Shown: positions 8,956-20,890, counted from the stretch's first letter. The stretch: DNA of 64,000 bases from Phycisphaerae bacterium (GCA_012729395.1 JAAYDF010000141.1:1-64000), one strand, 5' to 3'. Made by a program: numbers and translations. The notes: generated by a model not told the origin, from the letters alone.

Positions 8956-9684
8956 TCAGGGCTCCTCCCGGACGAGACGGATCAGCCAAGCGGAGGGCAC
9001 TTGCGTCTGCACCGTGAGGCGGGCCAGGTTCAGCCAACGGGCACATCGGCCGAGGATGACGCTGTCGGCGGTGACGATCACCTCGTCGGCTGCCGCGAGC
9101 AGCGCGTCGGGGTTGTCGCTGAGTTCCACGGTCCAGGGCCACTGATTCGCGGCCGCAAGTTCAAGGATGTTTTTGCGAAGCCGCCCGCTGTTCGAGACCG
9201 GTCGGTCGAGGTACCAGACGCAGCTCTCGACGGCCAACGATTGCAGCACGCCGCCGATCAGTGCGATGGCCGGTGCCGTCTCGTGGACCTTGCGGAAGGT
9301 GCCGTGCATGCTGGCCAGATCGCGCAGGCAACGGTCGCGACCCTCGATGATGACTCCGCCGGCCAGGGCTGACTCGACGGTGGTGAGGATGTTGTAGCCG
9401 TCCAGCAGGACTGGCAGGCCCGCGACATTCTCGGGCGCTACTTTCCGCTCTGCGCGACCGGCCAGGGCATCGTCCGCACAAGCGCACCGCCATACCGCCG
9501 TTCGCTGCCGCTCCGTTAGGCTGTATCGATCGCCCACCAGCTTGATCGCCGACTTCTCCGCATAGCCGCGAGTCAGTAGCCAGGAGAACTCCCCCACCGC
9601 TCGGCGCAAGGCGGGCCAGTGTGCGGGAGCAAACGCGGCGGCGTCCTCGGGATGCGGGCCGCGATGCACTCGCTTGTCGGGCAA
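8956..9684 (-). CDS. DUF434 domain protein
   Basis: Protein of 242 aa matching the DUF434 plus PIN-like DUF5616 arrangement as I know it. An N-terminal helical domain (WPALRRAVGEFSWLLTRGY..SAIKLVGDRYSL, residues about 23-56) is followed by VLLDGYNILTTVESAL (about 91-106), which resembles the acidic start of PIN/NYN nuclease folds. Biochemical function is unknown. The start is TTG at 9684, supported by AGAGGTGAG inside the end of the upstream gene, with only three bases separating them. It is the second gene of a two-gene operon with the PEBP protein. Confidence 0.72.
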   Translation of the reverse strand: MPDKRVHRGPHPEDAAAFAPAHWPALRRAVGEFSWLLTRGYAEKSAIKLVGDRYSLTERQRTAVWRCACADDALAGRAERKVAPENVAGLPVLLDGYNILTTVESALAGGVIIEGRDRCLRDLASMHGTFRKVHETAPAIALIGGVLQSLAVESCVWYLDRPVSNSGRLRKNILELAAANQWPWTVELSDNPDALLAAADEVIVTADSVILGRCARWLNLARLTVQTQVPSAWLIRLVREEP

Positions 9685-9687
9685 GAC

Positions 9688-10164
9688 TCACCTCTGGTAG
9701 GTGCCGATCAACTCGCCCTCGGCAATGACGTGGCCGGCCATGGCGTTGAGCAGGGTGGCCTTGGGCTCGCCGGGGTCAAGGGTCAAAGGTTGATCCAGGG
9801 CGTAGAGCTTGAAATGGTAATGGTGCAGGCCGTGACCTCGCGGGGGAGCCGGGCCGCCGTAGCCCACTTTGCCCCAGGAGTTCTTGCCTTGCAGTAGCCC
9901 ACCGGGCTGCGAGACACGCAACGAGGGAGCCACATTCTCGGGCAACGCCGTCAGGGCGGCGGGGATCTTGTAGAGCACCCAATGCACCCAAGGCTCGGGC
10001 GCCGGGGCATCAGGGTCGTCCACGATCAACGCGAGTTCGTGCGTGCCGGGCGGCGGGTCGGACCACTGAAGCGGCGGAGAGACATCCTGCCCGTCGCCGG
10101 TGTACTTGCGGGAGATCGTTTGGTTGTGCAGAAAAACACCGCTCTCGATGGTGAGCGTCTTCAT
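9688..10164 (-). CDS. YbhB/YbcL family PEBP protein
   Basis: Phosphatidylethanolamine-binding-protein family member (Raf kinase inhibitor-like), 158 aa, the usual bacterial length. Diagnostic stretches are GQDVSPPLQW, LALIVDDPDAP, WVHWVLYKIP and the ligand-pocket region PPRGHGLHHYHFKLYALD. Its cellular role is not established in bacteria. AGGAGG is 7 bases before the start. It is followed immediately by the DUF434 gene and preceded, 227 bases away, by rpsL. Confidence 0.88.
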   Translation of the reverse strand: MKTLTIESGVFLHNQTISRKYTGDGQDVSPPLQWSDPPPGTHELALIVDDPDAPAPEPWVHWVLYKIPAALTALPENVAPSLRVSQPGGLLQGKNSWGKVGYGGPAPPRGHGLHHYHFKLYALDQPLTLDPGEPKATLLNAMAGHVIAEGELIGTYQR

Positions 10165-10205
10165 GAGGATGCCTCCTGGTCAGGAAGCACGCCAGGTCCG
10201 ATCAT

Positions 10206-10234
10206 CGCGAGCCCACGCCGCTTGCGGGCTCGCG
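10206..10234 (-). terminator. Hairpin between rpsL and the PEBP gene
   Basis: Nine-base arms CGCGAGCCC/GGGCTCGCG with an 11-base loop, about 160 bases beyond the rpsL stop. It may end the ribosomal/RNA polymerase operon. There is no T-run. Confidence 0.35.
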
Positions 10235-10391
10235 CGAGCGGGAATCTGCACACCGCCCCGCACTGCTCACAGAGCAGCGCCACACGAGACCTTGCATGGC
10301 GCCCGCGTTGCCCGCGGAACAGCGGCACATAGCCACGCGGGACGCGCGCATCACGGGGCAAGCCAACGAGCCCCGAGCGCGAGCGAGTGGG

Positions 10392-10781
10392 TTACTTGCG
10401 GCGGCGGACGCCGTACTTGCTGCGGCTGCGGTTGCGAGGCCGGTTTTCCTTGTCGCCCTGCACACCCACGCAGTCCAACGTACCACGGACGATGTGGTAC
10501 CGGACACCCGGCAGATCGCGGACACGACCCCCTCGCACCAGGACGATCGAGTGCTCCTGCAGGTTGTGGTCGATGCCCGGGATGTAAGCCGTCACTTCCT
10601 TGCCGTTGGTCAGTCGGACACGAGCCACCTTACGCAGCGCGGAGTTCGGCTTCTTGGGGGTCTGTGTCTTGACGATCAGACAGACGCCGCGCTTCTGCGG
10701 CGAGCACTCCAGATCGCGGACCTTGGACTTGCGGACCTGCTTGGGGCGGCCGCGTCGAACCAGTTGATTGATCGTCGGCAT
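10392..10781 (-). CDS. rpsL: 30S ribosomal protein S12
   Basis: Decoding-centre protein of the small subunit, 129 aa. The start at 10781 ([10 protein letters not shown]) has GAGG 7 bases upstream. Conserved blocks are [20 protein letters not shown] and [18 protein letters not shown]. Lys43 is kept, but the residue equivalent to E. coli Lys88 is Arg (codon CGC). Asp89, the beta-methylthiolation site, is kept. It follows rpoC by 132 bases on the same strand, as in the extended rpoBC-str arrangement, but rpsG and fusA do not follow. Confidence 0.97.
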   Translation of the reverse strand: MPTINQLVRRGRPKQVRKSKVRDLECSPQKRGVCLIVKTQTPKKPNSALRKVARVRLTNGKEVTAYIPGIDHNLQEHSIVLVRGGRVRDLPGVRYHIVRGTLDCVGVQGDKENRPRNRSRSKYGVRRRK

Positions 10782-10913
10782 TCGTTTCCTCGATTCCAAA
10801 CTTCAGCCGGGAGCACGCCTGTCCCGCGCGGCGACCGGATCGCCGGGCGGACCGGGGGGGCCGCTCGAACCGCCGGCCAAACCTCACATCATACCTATCT
10901 TCGTACCCACATG

Positions 10914-13900
10914 CTACTGCTGGCTACGCTGCTCCTCCAGGACAGCCGCACCGGACGGGGCGACGGCCGTACCGGCGGTCAGGGAGGCGGTAACCGCTGC
11001 CATGCTGCCCGCGGCCGTGGCCGCCTCCTGCATCATCGCGTGGGCCTCCTCGGGAGCAACCTGCCGCTCCGGCACGGGGCGACCCAGATGCTTGATCCGC
11101 ATATTCAGGTACGGCTTGAAGGCGGTTCCCGCGGGGACCAAGTGCCCCAGGATGACGTTCTCCTTCAGGCCCACCAAATCGTCCGACGCCCCGCCGAGGG
11201 CCGCCTCGGTCAGCACCTTGGTCGTCTCCTGGAACGACGCCGCCGAGATGAACGACTCGCTGCCCAGCGAGGCTTTGGTGATACCCAGCAGCAGGGTCTT
11301 GGCCGTCGCCCGCCGCGGTTTGCGGTCCTTGGTCGGCGGGGTTCCGCCTTCTTCCTCGATCTTGGCCACCAAGGCGTCGAACTCCGCCCGCGGCAGGATC
11401 GCACCAACCTCCAGCTTGCTGTCGCCGGGATCCTTGATCTTCACGCTGTGGTCCAGGGCGTTGTTCTCCGCCCGGAACCGGAACTTATCCACCACCTCGC
11501 CCGGCAGGAACTTGCTGTCGCCGGGGTTATCAATCTTCACCTTGCGAAGCATCTGCCGCAGGATGATCTCGACGTGCTTGTCGTTGATTGTCACGTTCTG
11601 GCTGCGGTAGACCGCCTGCACTTCCGCCAGCAGGTAGGTGAACAAAGCCTCGTCGCCCTTGATCCGCAGGATGTCGTGCGGCACCAGCGGGCCGTCCACC
11701 AGCGGATCGCCCGCCTCGATGCGGTCGCCGGCATGCACCAAGAGCTGCTTATCCTGCGGCACGTGGTGTTCCTTGGTCATGCCGCCCTCGGACTTGATCA
11801 CGATGGTCATCTTGCCGCGGCGCTTGTCGGCCACGATCTCGACCTCGCCGGAGATTTCGGCCATCACAGCCGGCTCCTTGGGCTTGCGAGCCTCAAAGAT
11901 CTCCGTCACCCGCGGCAGACCGCCGGTGATGTCCTGCGTACCACCCATGGCCCGCGGCTGCCTAGCCAGCAACATACCCGGTAGAATCTCGTCGCCCTCG
12001 GCCACCTCGATCCGAGCCTTGGCGGGCAGATAGTGGTAATCGAGCACGTTGCCCTCGCGATCCTCGACGATGATCTGCGGGTGCTTCTCGCCCTTATGCT
12101 CGATGACCACGAACTTGGCACCCTCACGTTCCTGCTCCAGCCGGACGGTTTCGCCCTCGGTGATATCGTGGAATCGGACGAAGCCGGCCTTCTCGGCCAG
12201 AATCGGCGTCAAGTGCGGATCCCATCGGGCGAGCTGCGTACGCGCGGCAACCTCCTGGCCCGCCTTGACCAGGATCTCCGCACCGTACTGGATCTTGAAC
12301 CGCTCGAGTTCGCGGCCCTTGGCGTCCATCACCGCAATCTCGCCATTGCGCTTGAGCACCGTGGTCCGAGCGGGAATCTCGCCCTTCGCGGGGACTTCCA
12401 CCGCGTTGAGATCATGAAACGCGATCACGCCCGGCAGGGTGTTGGTGATCTCATGCTCAACCACCGCACGGGTCGCCACGCCACCGGTGTGGAACGTCCG
12501 CATCGTGAGCTGCGTGCCCGGCTCACCGATCGACTGGGCGGCAATAATGCCGACCGCCATCCCTTCTTCAACCACGCTGTTCGTCGACATGTCGATCCCG
12601 TAGCAGCGAGCACACACGCCCAACGGGCTTTCGCAGGTCAGCGGGCTGCGCACACGAATCGTGTCGAGTCCCAATTCTTCGATCTTAGCGGCGATGTCGC
12701 GCGTGATGGGCTGATTCTCGGCCACGATGAGCTGGTCGGTGATCGGGTTCCGAATCGAATCGCGAGCGGTTCGCCCGACGATGTTCTCACGCAACGGCAC
12801 CGCCACCTCTTCGCCCTTGTAGATCGCCCCCTTGGTGATCCCGGTGATCGTGCCACAGTCCAGCTCGTTCACAATCACGTTCTGGGCCACATCGGCAAGC
12901 TTGCGGGTCAGGTAACCCGAGTCCGCGGTCTTGAGGGCGGTGTCCGCCAACCCCTTACGGGCACCGTGCGTCGAGCTGAAGTACTCGAGCACGCTGAGGC
13001 CTTCACGGAAATTGCTCTTGATCGGCGTCTCGATGATCTCGCCCGACGGCTTAGCCATCAGAGCCCGCATGCCGGCCAACTGCCGAATCTGATCCACCGA
13101 ACCGCGAGCTCCCGAGTCGGTCATCAGGAAGATCGGGTTGAGGTGCAACCGACCGCGATCCTCGACCATGGGCACATAATCGCCCTTCTCGTCGCGGCGG
13201 TCGTTCTTCAGCTCGTTCATCATCTCCTTGGTGACTTGCTCGCGGGCATGCACCCACACGTCGATCAGTTTGTTGTGTCGCTCCATGGGGGTGATTGAAC
13301 CCTGCTTGAACTCGCGCTCGGTGCGATCGACGATCTTCTGGGCAGCGGCGATGATCTTGGGCTTGGCGGCGGGCACGCGCAAATCGTGCACACCGATCGA
13401 CAGCCCCGCCAACGTGCTCCACTTGAAGCCCAGCTCCTTGATGTTATCCAGCAGATCGATGGTCGCGCCCCGACCGAGCAGGAGGTGGCAGTCGGCGATC
13501 ACCCGGCCGGCACCCTTCTGACTCAGCGGGTAGTTGTAGAAGGCCATCTCCGGCGGCAGGACATCGTTGAAGATCAACCTGCCCACCGTGGTCTCCAGGA
13601 TATGATTGGCCGGCACCGCCTCGGCACCGCCCGTCTGTGAGGTGATGACCCGATCCTGCCGAACACGGCACAGGATCTTCTCGTGAACACTGACACGGCC
13701 CAGGTAATGGGCCAGGAATGCCTCATGGGGATGGCTGAAGAACCGACGTTGAACCGACGTCCCAGACCGTTCCGGAGCATAGTCGCACGTGAGGTAGAAA
13801 ATACCCATCACAATATCCTGCGACGGGGACATGATCGGGCTGCCGTTGGCCGGGCTGAAGATGTTGTTCGTCGACATCATCAGCACGTGGGTCTCTGCCT

Positions 13901-15317
13901 GAGCCTCGATGGAGAGGGGCAAGTGGACGGCCATCTGGTCGCCGTCGAAGTCCGCGTTGAAACCGCGGCAGACCAGCGGGTGAATGCGGATGGCGTTGCC
14001 CTCGACCAAAACGGGCTCGAACGCCTGGATACCCATCCGGTGCAAGGTCGGAGCACGGTTCAGCAGAACCGGGTGATTGATGATCACCTCTTCCAGGATG
14101 TCCCAGATCTCCTGGTCGCGGCGCTCCAGCATCTTCTTGGCGCTCTTGATCGTGTCCGCCAGGCCGCGCTCCTTGAGCTTGCGAATGATGAACGGCTGGA
14201 AAAGCTCCAGGGCAATCTTCTTGGGCAGACCGCACTGGTGCAACTTCAACTCCGGCCCGATCACGATGACCGACCTCGCCGAGTAGTCCACACGCTTGCC
14301 CAGCAGGTTCTCGCGGAACCGGCCCTGCTTGCCCTTGATCATGTCCGTCAGCGACTTGAGCGGACGGTTGCTGCTGCCCAACACGGGCCGGCGGCACCGG
14401 CCGTTGTCGAACAGGGCGTCCACCGCCTGCTGCAGCATCCGCTTCTCGTTGCGAATGATCACCTCGGGAGCGTTCAGGTCGACCAGCTTCTTGAGCCGGT
14501 TGTTCCGGTTGATGATCCGGCGATAGAGGTCGTTCAAGTCGCTGGTCGCGAAGTTCCCGCTCTCGAGCAGAACCAGCGGGCGGAGGTCCGGCGGGATCAC
14601 CGGGATGACCTCCATGACCATCCACTCCGACTCGTTCCCGCTCTTGCGCAGGTTCTCGACGATCTTGAGCCGCTTGCTGAGATCCTTGATCCGCTGCTTG
14701 CTATTGGTCTTGGCCAGGGCCTCACGCAACTCGACGCTTGTCGTGGCCAAGTCGAGCCGTTGGAGCAGGTGCTTGACCGCTTCCGCGCCCGTCTCCGCCA
14801 GGAACCCGTGCTCGCCATACTTCTCGCGCGCCGCCCGGTACTCCTCCTCGTTGAGCAGTTGCTTGGGCTTGAGCGGAGAGTCCAGCGGGTCAACCACGAT
14901 GTAGTCCTGGAAGTAGACCACCTTCTCGAGATCGCCGGTCTTCATGTCCAGCAGGGCGCCTAGCCGGCTTGGCATCGCCTTGAAAAACCAGATGTGCACC
15001 ACCGGGGCCGCCAGGTTGATGTGCCCCAATCGCTTACGCCGTACGCGAGAGTGGGTGACCTTCACCCCGCAGCGGTCGCAGATGATCCCCTTGTGCTTCG
15101 TGCCCTTGTACTTGCCGCAGGCGCACTCCCAATCTCGTTCCGGCCCGAAAATCCGCTCACAAAACAGACCGTCCTTCTCCGGCCGGTAGGTGCGGTAGTT
15201 GATCGTCTCCGGCTTCTTCACCTCGCCGAACGACCAACTGCGAATGTCGTTTGGAGAAGCCAGCGAGATCCGGACACTGCCGTAATCGTTGATCCGATCA
15301 TATACGCTGTCTGCCAT
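10914..15317 (-). CDS. rpoC: RNA polymerase subunit beta prime
   Basis: Catalytic subunit of RNA polymerase, 1467 aa. It shows the N-terminal zinc site (Cys65, Cys67, Cys80, Cys83), the clamp and rudder regions, the metal-binding NADFDGD at 454-460, and the C-terminal trigger loop and jaw region with [16 protein letters not shown]. The length indicates no very large lineage insertion. The last about 35 residues are an Ala/Thr-rich tail. The start at 15317 has GGGAG upstream. A 192-base gap containing a CCCGG/CCGGG-rich palindrome separates it from rpoB. Confidence 0.98.
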   Translation of the reverse strand: MADSVYDRINDYGSVRISLASPNDIRSWSFGEVKKPETINYRTYRPEKDGLFCERIFGPERDWECACGKYKGTKHKGIICDRCGVKVTHSRVRRKRLGHINLAAPVVHIWFFKAMPSRLGALLDMKTGDLEKVVYFQDYIVVDPLDSPLKPKQLLNEEEYRAAREKYGEHGFLAETGAEAVKHLLQRLDLATTSVELREALAKTNSKQRIKDLSKRLKIVENLRKSGNESEWMVMEVIPVIPPDLRPLVLLESGNFATSDLNDLYRRIINRNNRLKKLVDLNAPEVIIRNEKRMLQQAVDALFDNGRCRRPVLGSSNRPLKSLTDMIKGKQGRFRENLLGKRVDYSARSVIVIGPELKLHQCGLPKKIALELFQPFIIRKLKERGLADTIKSAKKMLERRDQEIWDILEEVIINHPVLLNRAPTLHRMGIQAFEPVLVEGNAIRIHPLVCRGFNADFDGDQMAVHLPLSIEAQAETHVLMMSTNNIFSPANGSPIMSPSQDIVMGIFYLTCDYAPERSGTSVQRRFFSHPHEAFLAHYLGRVSVHEKILCRVRQDRVITSQTGGAEAVPANHILETTVGRLIFNDVLPPEMAFYNYPLSQKGAGRVIADCHLLLGRGATIDLLDNIKELGFKWSTLAGLSIGVHDLRVPAAKPKIIAAAQKIVDRTEREFKQGSITPMERHNKLIDVWVHAREQVTKEMMNELKNDRRDEKGDYVPMVEDRGRLHLNPIFLMTDSGARGSVDQIRQLAGMRALMAKPSGEIIETPIKSNFREGLSVLEYFSSTHGARKGLADTALKTADSGYLTRKLADVAQNVIVNELDCGTITGITKGAIYKGEEVAVPLRENIVGRTARDSIRNPITDQLIVAENQPITRDIAAKIEELGLDTIRVRSPLTCESPLGVCARCYGIDMSTNSVVEEGMAVGIIAAQSIGEPGTQLTMRTFHTGGVATRAVVEHEITNTLPGVIAFHDLNAVEVPAKGEIPARTTVLKRNGEIAVMDAKGRELERFKIQYGAEILVKAGQEVAARTQLARWDPHLTPILAEKAGFVRFHDITEGETVRLEQEREGAKFVVIEHKGEKHPQIIVEDREGNVLDYHYLPAKARIEVAEGDEILPGMLLARQPRAMGGTQDITGGLPRVTEIFEARKPKEPAVMAEISGEVEIVADKRRGKMTIVIKSEGGMTKEHHVPQDKQLLVHAGDRIEAGDPLVDGPLVPHDILRIKGDEALFTYLLAEVQAVYRSQNVTINDKHVEIILRQMLRKVKIDNPGDSKFLPGEVVDKFRFRAENNALDHSVKIKDPGDSKLEVGAILPRAEFDALVAKIEEEGGTPPTKDRKPRRATAKTLLLGITKASLGSESFISAASFQETTKVLTEAALGGASDDLVGLKENVILGHLVPAGTAFKPYLNMRIKHLGRPVPERQVAPEEAHAMMQEAATAAGSMAAVTASLTAGTAVAPSGAAVLEEQRSQQ

Positions 15318-15509
15318 GGGTTCAGGCTCCCATTCAAGGGTGACCAGTGCCGTCCCCTGTCATGCCCGGCTTACGCCGGAACCCCGGGAACGAACAGGAT
15401 CTTCTCGTTTTCGTTGCCTCTGACTCCCGCCTCTCTGAGACGGGCTACGCAGTCGCATGCCCACACGCGATCGCAAGCACATGCGACCGCGGCCCAGGAT
15501 CAGTCCTCA

Positions 15510-18500
15510 TCAGAACGTCCGGGCCTTCTCCAACTGGATATTCATGCCCAGGCCCTTGATCTCGTTGCACAACACGTCGAACGACACCGGCGTCCCCGCC
15601 TCCAACGTGTTCGTGCCCTTGACCATGGACTCGTAGATTTTGGTCCGGCCCTCGACATCGTCACTCTTCACTGTCAACAGCTCCTGGAGCACATAGGCGG
15701 CGCCGTAAGCCTCCAGCCCCCAGACCTCCATCTCACCGAACCGCTGACCGCCCGTTCGGGCCTTCCCGCCCAGTGGCTGTTGCGTGATCAGCGAATATGG
15801 CCCCGTCGACCGCGCGTGGATCTTGTCATCCACCAAGTGGTGCAGCTTCATCATGTAGATGTAGCCGACAGTCACCGGCTGATCGAAAGGCTCCCCGGTC
15901 CGTCCATCGTACAGCGTCGTCTTGCCGTCGCGAGGCATCTCCACGAGGCACTCGCGAGAATCACCCGCATGCTGCACGGCGGCCGGGTCGGCCTTGCGCT
16001 TGCGAACGTGTTCGTTCGCGGTCTCAACGCTCCCCTTGATCTCCGCCTCACGAGCACCGTCAAAAACCGGCGTCACCGCCTGGAAACCCAGAACCGAAGC
16101 CGCCCAGCCCAGGTGGGTCTCCAGAATCTGTCCCACGTTCATCCGCGAGGGCACGCCCAGAGGGTTGAGCAGAATGTCGACCGGCGTACCATCCTCCAGG
16201 AAGGGCATGTCCTCTTCCGGCAGAATACGGGCGATCACGCCCTTGTTGCCGTGCCGACCCGCCATCTTGTCGCCAACCGCCAACTGCCGCTTCGTCGCAA
16301 CGTACACCTTCACCATCTCGAGCACGCCCGACGGCAGCTCATCACCCCGCTTCATCTGGGCAAGCTTGCGGTCACGCTCCTCGGCGATCTCCATAAGCCG
16401 CGGCCAGTACCGATCAACGACCTTCTTGGCTGCCGGCCGAGCTGACGCGGGCTTCACCCACTTCAACTCGCCGCCTTCCACCAAAGCGTTGAAACTCTCA
16501 AACTGCTCCATGATGACTTCGTTGGATTCCGAGTGCCCCACCTTCTGCTTGGTGCTCGGGTCAACCATCACCTGACCAGTCGCCGCCTCAACCTCCAGGC
16601 ACATCTTACGGAAGATGGCGACCATCTTGTCGTCCTGGACTTTCCTGTAGTCCTTCATCATCTTGTGAAGCTGCTTCTTCTGCTCATCCGTGAGATGGGT
16701 GCGCCGGCTGAACCACTTGGTGTCGATGACCACTCCCTCTTCGCCAGCGGGCAGTTCGAGCGAATCGTTCTTCACATCCTCGCCCGCTCGCCCGAAAATC
16801 GCGTGTAGCAGTTTCTCTTCCGGTGACAATTCGCTCTTGCTCTTCGGGCTGACCTTGCCCACCAGGATGTCGCCAGGCCCGACCCGAGTGCCCACCCGCA
16901 CGATGCCGTTCTCGTCCAGATTGGCCAGAGCTCGTTCGGACACGTTCGGAATGTCCCGAGTGAACTCCTCACGACCCAGCTTGGTCTCGCGAATCTCGAT
17001 ATCGTATTCGTCGATGTGGATGCTCGTGAACACATCCTCCTTCAGCAGTCGCTCACTGATGAGAATGGCATCCTCGAAGTTGTAGCCGTCAAAGGTCATG
17101 AAGCCGACGAGGACGTTCCTTCCCAGCGCCAGTTCCCCACGGGAGCAGGCCGGCCCGTCCGCGATGATCTGACCCACTTCCACCTTGTCGCCAATCTTGA
17201 CCAGAGGCTTCTGATTCAGACAGGTGCGTTCGTTGAGGCCCTGGAACTTCCGCAACACGTACTCGTCCGTGCCGTCCACCTCGATGCGCAGGGCGTCCAC
17301 CGCCGTCACCGTGCCGGCCCGCCGGGCGCGTATCACCATGCCGCTATTCACCGGGATCAACTGTTCCATGCCCGTGGCCACGACCGGCGGCTCAGTCCGC
17401 AGCAAGGGCACCGCCTGCCGCTGCATGTTCGAACCCATCAATGCCCGGTTCGCGTCGTCGTGCTCAAGAAACGGAATCAGGGCCGCCGAGACACCCACGG
17501 TTTGCTTCGGCGATATGTCTACGAACTCGATGGCCTTGGAATCCACCACAGCCACATCGCTATTCGCCCGGCCCAGCAAGCCTCCCTCAACCAGCTTGTT
17601 GGTCTTGGCATCCACAACCTCCGGCGGAGCCAACACCGCCCGCATCTCCTCATCCGCCCGCAAGTAGACGATCTGACCGTCGACCTTGCCTCGCTCAACC
17701 TTCCGGTAAGGCGTGACCAGAAAACCGTAATCGTCCACCGTGCTGTAGATGCTCAACGAAGCGATCAGACCGATGTTCGTGCCTTCCGGCGTCTCGATCG
17801 GGCAGATTCGTCCGTAGTGGCTGATGTGCACGTCGCGGACTTCAAAGCCCGCCCGCTTGCGGTTCAGACCACCAGGACCCAGGGCACTCAACCGACGTTC
17901 ATGCGTCAACTGACTCAGCGGGTTCGTCTGGTCCACGACCTGCGACAGCTCACCACGCCCGAAGAAGAACTCGATGCTCGACGAGATGGACTTCGAATTG
18001 ACCAACTCCGCAATCTTGCCTAGCTGCTCCGGGTCCTTCAGGCTCATTCGCTCCTGAACCGTGCGGCGAAGCTTCAGGAAGCCCTTGCGCATCTCATCGG
18101 CGGCCAGCTCGTCAATCGTGCGAAGCCGCCGGTTCCCGAGATGGTCGATATCGTCCACCTCGTATGAACTCTCACCGCTCCGCAATTGCAGCAGATAACG
18201 CAGCGAGTTGACCACATCCTCGACCCGCAGGGTCATCGCGTCCTCGCCCACGTTCTGGTCAAATTTGCGGTTCAGCCGGAAACGCCCGACCCGACCCAAC
18301 CGATAGCGATTCTCATCGAAGAACTTCTCGGCAAACAGCTTCTCAGCCTTGTCCTTCTGAGGCGGGTTGCCCGGACGCAGTCGGCCGTACACCTTCAGCA
18401 AGGCACTCTCGTAGTTGTGGCAACCATCCTCGGCCATGGTGTTGAGAATCAGCGGGTCCGAGACCTTATCGATCACCGCTACGCTCTTGATGCTCTCGCT

Positions 18501-19292
18501 CTTCTGGATCCGACCCACCGCATCCCCAAGCTGGCATCCACCCTTGACCAAAACCTCCTCGGCACCATCCTCCACCACGTCGCTCACCGCGTACATCTCC
18601 GGCTTGAGCGAGGCCGCCTTCACATTCCGGATCTTGTTGCCGTAGAACGTCTTGATGATCGCTTCGTTCGTACCGTAGTTCGCGTCCATGGCCCGCAGGA
18701 AAGTGGTCGCCGCGATCTTCGCCGACTGGTCGATGCGAATCGCCAGAATGTCACGCTTGGTGACCACGATTTCGATCCAGCTTCCGCGCTCCGGGATAAT
18801 TCGGCAGGCATGCAGAGCCCGGTCTCCCTCCGCCTGCTGCTTGACGAAGTCCACACCGGGCGAGCGGTGCAGCTGATTCACGATCACCCGCTCCGCCCCA
18901 TTGATGATGAACTCACCCCCACCCATCATGATGGGAATCTCGCCCAGGTAGATCGAGTCTTCCGCGATCTCATCCGTCGTCTTGCGCACCAGCCGGACGC
19001 GAATACGGAAAGGCATCCCGTAGGTGAGGCGAAGCTGGCGACATTCGTCCGGCGTGTAGCGCGGCTTGCCCAGCTCGTACGACACATACTGCAAAGAGGT
19101 GTTGCCATCGTAACTGTCGATGGGGAAGACCTCGCGCAGCAAGGCCTCCAGCCCCTCGCTCTTGCGATGGTGCGGCTCGGCATCGAGTTGCAGGAACCGA
19201 GCGTACGAATCCGTCTGGATCTGCGTGAGAGCCGGGATCGGAGCCGCGTCACCGATCTTGCCGAAATTCCGAATCTCCTGCATCTGGAGCAT
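15510..19292 (-). CDS. rpoB: RNA polymerase subunit beta
   Basis: Large core subunit, 1260 aa from [10 protein letters not shown]. The frame runs about 170 bases further upstream without a site, whereas AAGGAT lies about 8 bases before 19292. Rif-region residues equivalent to E. coli Gln513, Asp516, His526 and Ser531 are all in their rifampicin-sensitive form ([24 protein letters not shown]), though 514, 515 and 518 differ. The C terminus has the typical [15 protein letters not shown] segment. It is preceded by a 424-base gap with two hairpins after rplL. Confidence 0.97.
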   Translation of the reverse strand: MLQMQEIRNFGKIGDAAPIPALTQIQTDSYARFLQLDAEPHHRKSEGLEALLREVFPIDSYDGNTSLQYVSYELGKPRYTPDECRQLRLTYGMPFRIRVRLVRKTTDEIAEDSIYLGEIPIMMGGGEFIINGAERVIVNQLHRSPGVDFVKQQAEGDRALHACRIIPERGSWIEIVVTKRDILAIRIDQSAKIAATTFLRAMDANYGTNEAIIKTFYGNKIRNVKAASLKPEMYAVSDVVEDGAEEVLVKGGCQLGDAVGRIQKSESIKSVAVIDKVSDPLILNTMAEDGCHNYESALLKVYGRLRPGNPPQKDKAEKLFAEKFFDENRYRLGRVGRFRLNRKFDQNVGEDAMTLRVEDVVNSLRYLLQLRSGESSYEVDDIDHLGNRRLRTIDELAADEMRKGFLKLRRTVQERMSLKDPEQLGKIAELVNSKSISSSIEFFFGRGELSQVVDQTNPLSQLTHERRLSALGPGGLNRKRAGFEVRDVHISHYGRICPIETPEGTNIGLIASLSIYSTVDDYGFLVTPYRKVERGKVDGQIVYLRADEEMRAVLAPPEVVDAKTNKLVEGGLLGRANSDVAVVDSKAIEFVDISPKQTVGVSAALIPFLEHDDANRALMGSNMQRQAVPLLRTEPPVVATGMEQLIPVNSGMVIRARRAGTVTAVDALRIEVDGTDEYVLRKFQGLNERTCLNQKPLVKIGDKVEVGQIIADGPACSRGELALGRNVLVGFMTFDGYNFEDAILISERLLKEDVFTSIHIDEYDIEIRETKLGREEFTRDIPNVSERALANLDENGIVRVGTRVGPGDILVGKVSPKSKSELSPEEKLLHAIFGRAGEDVKNDSLELPAGEEGVVIDTKWFSRRTHLTDEQKKQLHKMMKDYRKVQDDKMVAIFRKMCLEVEAATGQVMVDPSTKQKVGHSESNEVIMEQFESFNALVEGGELKWVKPASARPAAKKVVDRYWPRLMEIAEERDRKLAQMKRGDELPSGVLEMVKVYVATKRQLAVGDKMAGRHGNKGVIARILPEEDMPFLEDGTPVDILLNPLGVPSRMNVGQILETHLGWAASVLGFQAVTPVFDGAREAEIKGSVETANEHVRKRKADPAAVQHAGDSRECLVEMPRDGKTTLYDGRTGEPFDQPVTVGYIYMMKLHHLVDDKIHARSTGPYSLITQQPLGGKARTGGQRFGEMEVWGLEAYGAAYVLQELLTVKSDDVEGRTKIYESMVKGTNTLEAGTPVSFDVLCNEIKGLGMNIQLEKARTF

Positions 19293-19716
19293 GATTGCCG
19301 ATCCTTTCCTGGGGGAGGTTTGAGCGGGTGCTCCCAATCCTTGCCTGAGTCCGCGTGGCCACTGGCCGCCGACCGACCTCAGCCGGACCGGCGAACCGCC
19401 CGACGACCCGACCGCCCACGAGAAGACCGCGACGACCGAGCCATCCATACCGACATTCATTCAGGACGGGATCCCCGCGGAGCTATCCGTTTGGCTGGCA
19501 GTCCTGCAAGGCCGGATCAACCGACCTACCAGCCGTTCCCGCTCCGCGGGAGAGGAAGTCTATCAAGCCCTTGCGTGCAGGCTCGCTCTCGCAAACCCGG
19601 GCGCAGGAGCTTGCACTCCTGCCGTTGAAGGGCCCGAAGACCCTTCAATATGATAGGGCCCGCCCGGCATGCGGGGTGTCGCCCCGCCGCCGAACAGACT
19701 CCAGGGTGTTCCAAGA
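19293..19716 (-). other. Long rplL-rpoB intergenic region
   Basis: 424 bases with no credible gene. It carries two adjacent stem-loops (19603-19622 and 19625-19648) close after rplL and then the rpoB translation-initiation region. In E. coli the same gap holds a partial attenuator and an RNA-processing site that lower polymerase expression relative to L7/L12. A similar role here is inferred from position and structure. Confidence 0.5.
19603..19648 (-). terminator. Tandem hairpins after rplL, probable attenuator
   Basis: Hairpin 1 (first transcribed, 19625-19648) has 8-bp arms TTGAAGGG/CCCTTCAA. Hairpin 2 (19603-19622) has 7-bp arms GCAGGAG/CTCCTGC. Both stems are perfect. No U-tract follows either, which suits partial termination or processing better than full termination. 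Confidence 0.5.
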
Positions 19717-20124
19717 CTACTTGATCTCGACCGTCGCGCCGGCCTCTTCGAGCTCCTTCTTGAGCTTCTCGGCCTCGTCCTTGGGAAGGCCTTCCTTGAC
19801 CGGCTTGGGGGCGCCTTCCACCAGGTCCTTGGCTTCCTTAAGACCCAGGCTGGTCGCCGCCCGGACCACCTTGATGACCTGGATCTTCTTGTCGCCGCCC
19901 GCCTTCAGGATCACGTCGAAGCTGGTCTTCTCCTCGGCAGCTTCCGCGGGGGCAGCCCCGCCGGCCGCGGCCATGACCACCGCTCCGCCACCGGCCGGCT
20001 CGATCCCGTAACACTCCTTGAGGCAGTCCACCAACTCCTGGGCCTGCTTCAACGTCAAATTCGCAATCTTCTCCGCCAGCGCTTTCGTGTCGGCACTGAA
20101 CTCCTTGGCTGGTGCCTCTGCCAT
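19717..20124 (-). CDS. rplL: 50S ribosomal protein L7/L12
   Basis: Stalk protein that recruits translation GTPases, 135 aa. The start at 20124 ([10 protein letters not shown]) has GAGGAG 9 bases upstream; the frame upstream of it is not conserved. An N-terminal dimerisation helix region is followed by an Ala/Gly hinge (about residues 48-66) and the C-terminal domain [34 protein letters not shown]. It follows rplJ by 220 bases. Confidence 0.97.
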   Translation of the reverse strand: MAEAPAKEFSADTKALAEKIANLTLKQAQELVDCLKECYGIEPAGGGAVVMAAAGGAAPAEAAEEKTSFDVILKAGGDKKIQVIKVVRAATSLGLKEAKDLVEGAPKPVKEGLPKDEAEKLKKELEEAGATVEIK

Positions 20125-20344
20125 TGTCGCCTGCTCCTCTTCTTCTCTATGCAACCGGTTCGCGTCGCCTGATAGGTGGCGTCCCATTGACGCCTATTTA
20201 ATCCGGACTACCGGACCAATCCGCAGCGACACACCGACCGCCAACAAGTCTTCTCAAACCGCGATCGCCCACCCGCGGCATAACCCATCAACCTGCCCAC
20301 ACCGGCCGAAGACCAACGCCCCTTGGCCCCCGAGCCCAATGGAC

Positions 20345-20890
20345 TCAGTTCGCGCTCGGCTCGGCACCCTCGGCGCCGCTCTCCGTCTTCTCAATGACCG
20401 CCTTGACGCAGCCGGCAATCCGCCCGCCGGGGCTGAGCAAACACCCAGCCAGCCGGCCACCAGGACTGCGGATCAGCATGGCCACCTCAGACAGCGTCTG
20501 GCCCCGATTCTTCATTTGGGCGAGCTTCTCGACCGTGACCAGTTCCGGGTCGCCCTCCAACATGCCAACTTTCAGGTCCAGCTTGGCGTAGGTCTTCTTC
20601 AGGTCCACCAGGGCCTTGGCCACGTCGATCACCGACTCGCCACCGGTAACCAGGGCACACGGGCCGGACAGGACCGCGCCCAGCGGAGCCATCGCGCTGT
20701 CCGCGAACGCCCGACGGGCCAGACTGTTCTTCACTACCTGGAGCCGGAGCTGACGGGCCCGCAACTCACGCCGCAACAGGTTGGACGACACCGCGTCCAA
20801 CCCGATCACGCTTACCACGCACGCCCCGTTCAGATCGCCGTAACGCTCCTCGTATTCCCGCGTCATCAAGTCCTTGACTGGCTTGCTCAT
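20345..20890 (-). CDS. rplJ: 50S ribosomal protein L10
   Basis: Base of the ribosomal stalk, binding 23S rRNA and L7/L12 dimers, 181 aa. Conserved stretches are the N-terminal MTREYEERY region, LRARQLRLQVVKNSLARRAF and GPCALVTGGE, followed by a helical C-terminal tail for L7/L12 binding. In many bacteria L10 represses its own operon through the leader before rplJ. The 69-base rplA-rplJ gap is the place to look for such a site, but I cannot define it. Confidence 0.95.
   Translation of the reverse strand: MSKPVKDLMTREYEERYGDLNGACVVSVIGLDAVSSNLLRRELRARQLRLQVVKNSLARRAFADSAMAPLGAVLSGPCALVTGGESVIDVAKALVDLKKTYAKLDLKVGMLEGDPELVTVEKLAQMKNRGQTLSEVAMLIRSPGGRLAGCLLSPGGRIAGCVKAVIEKTESGAEGAEPSAN

Noticed and set aside
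12033-14963. Two long plus-strand open frames opposite rpoC
   Set aside because: Mirror frames of a certain gene; no protein-like features.
15318-15509. Terminator between rpoB and rpoC
   Set aside because: A CCCGG palindrome is present, but the two genes are normally co-transcribed and no T-run follows.
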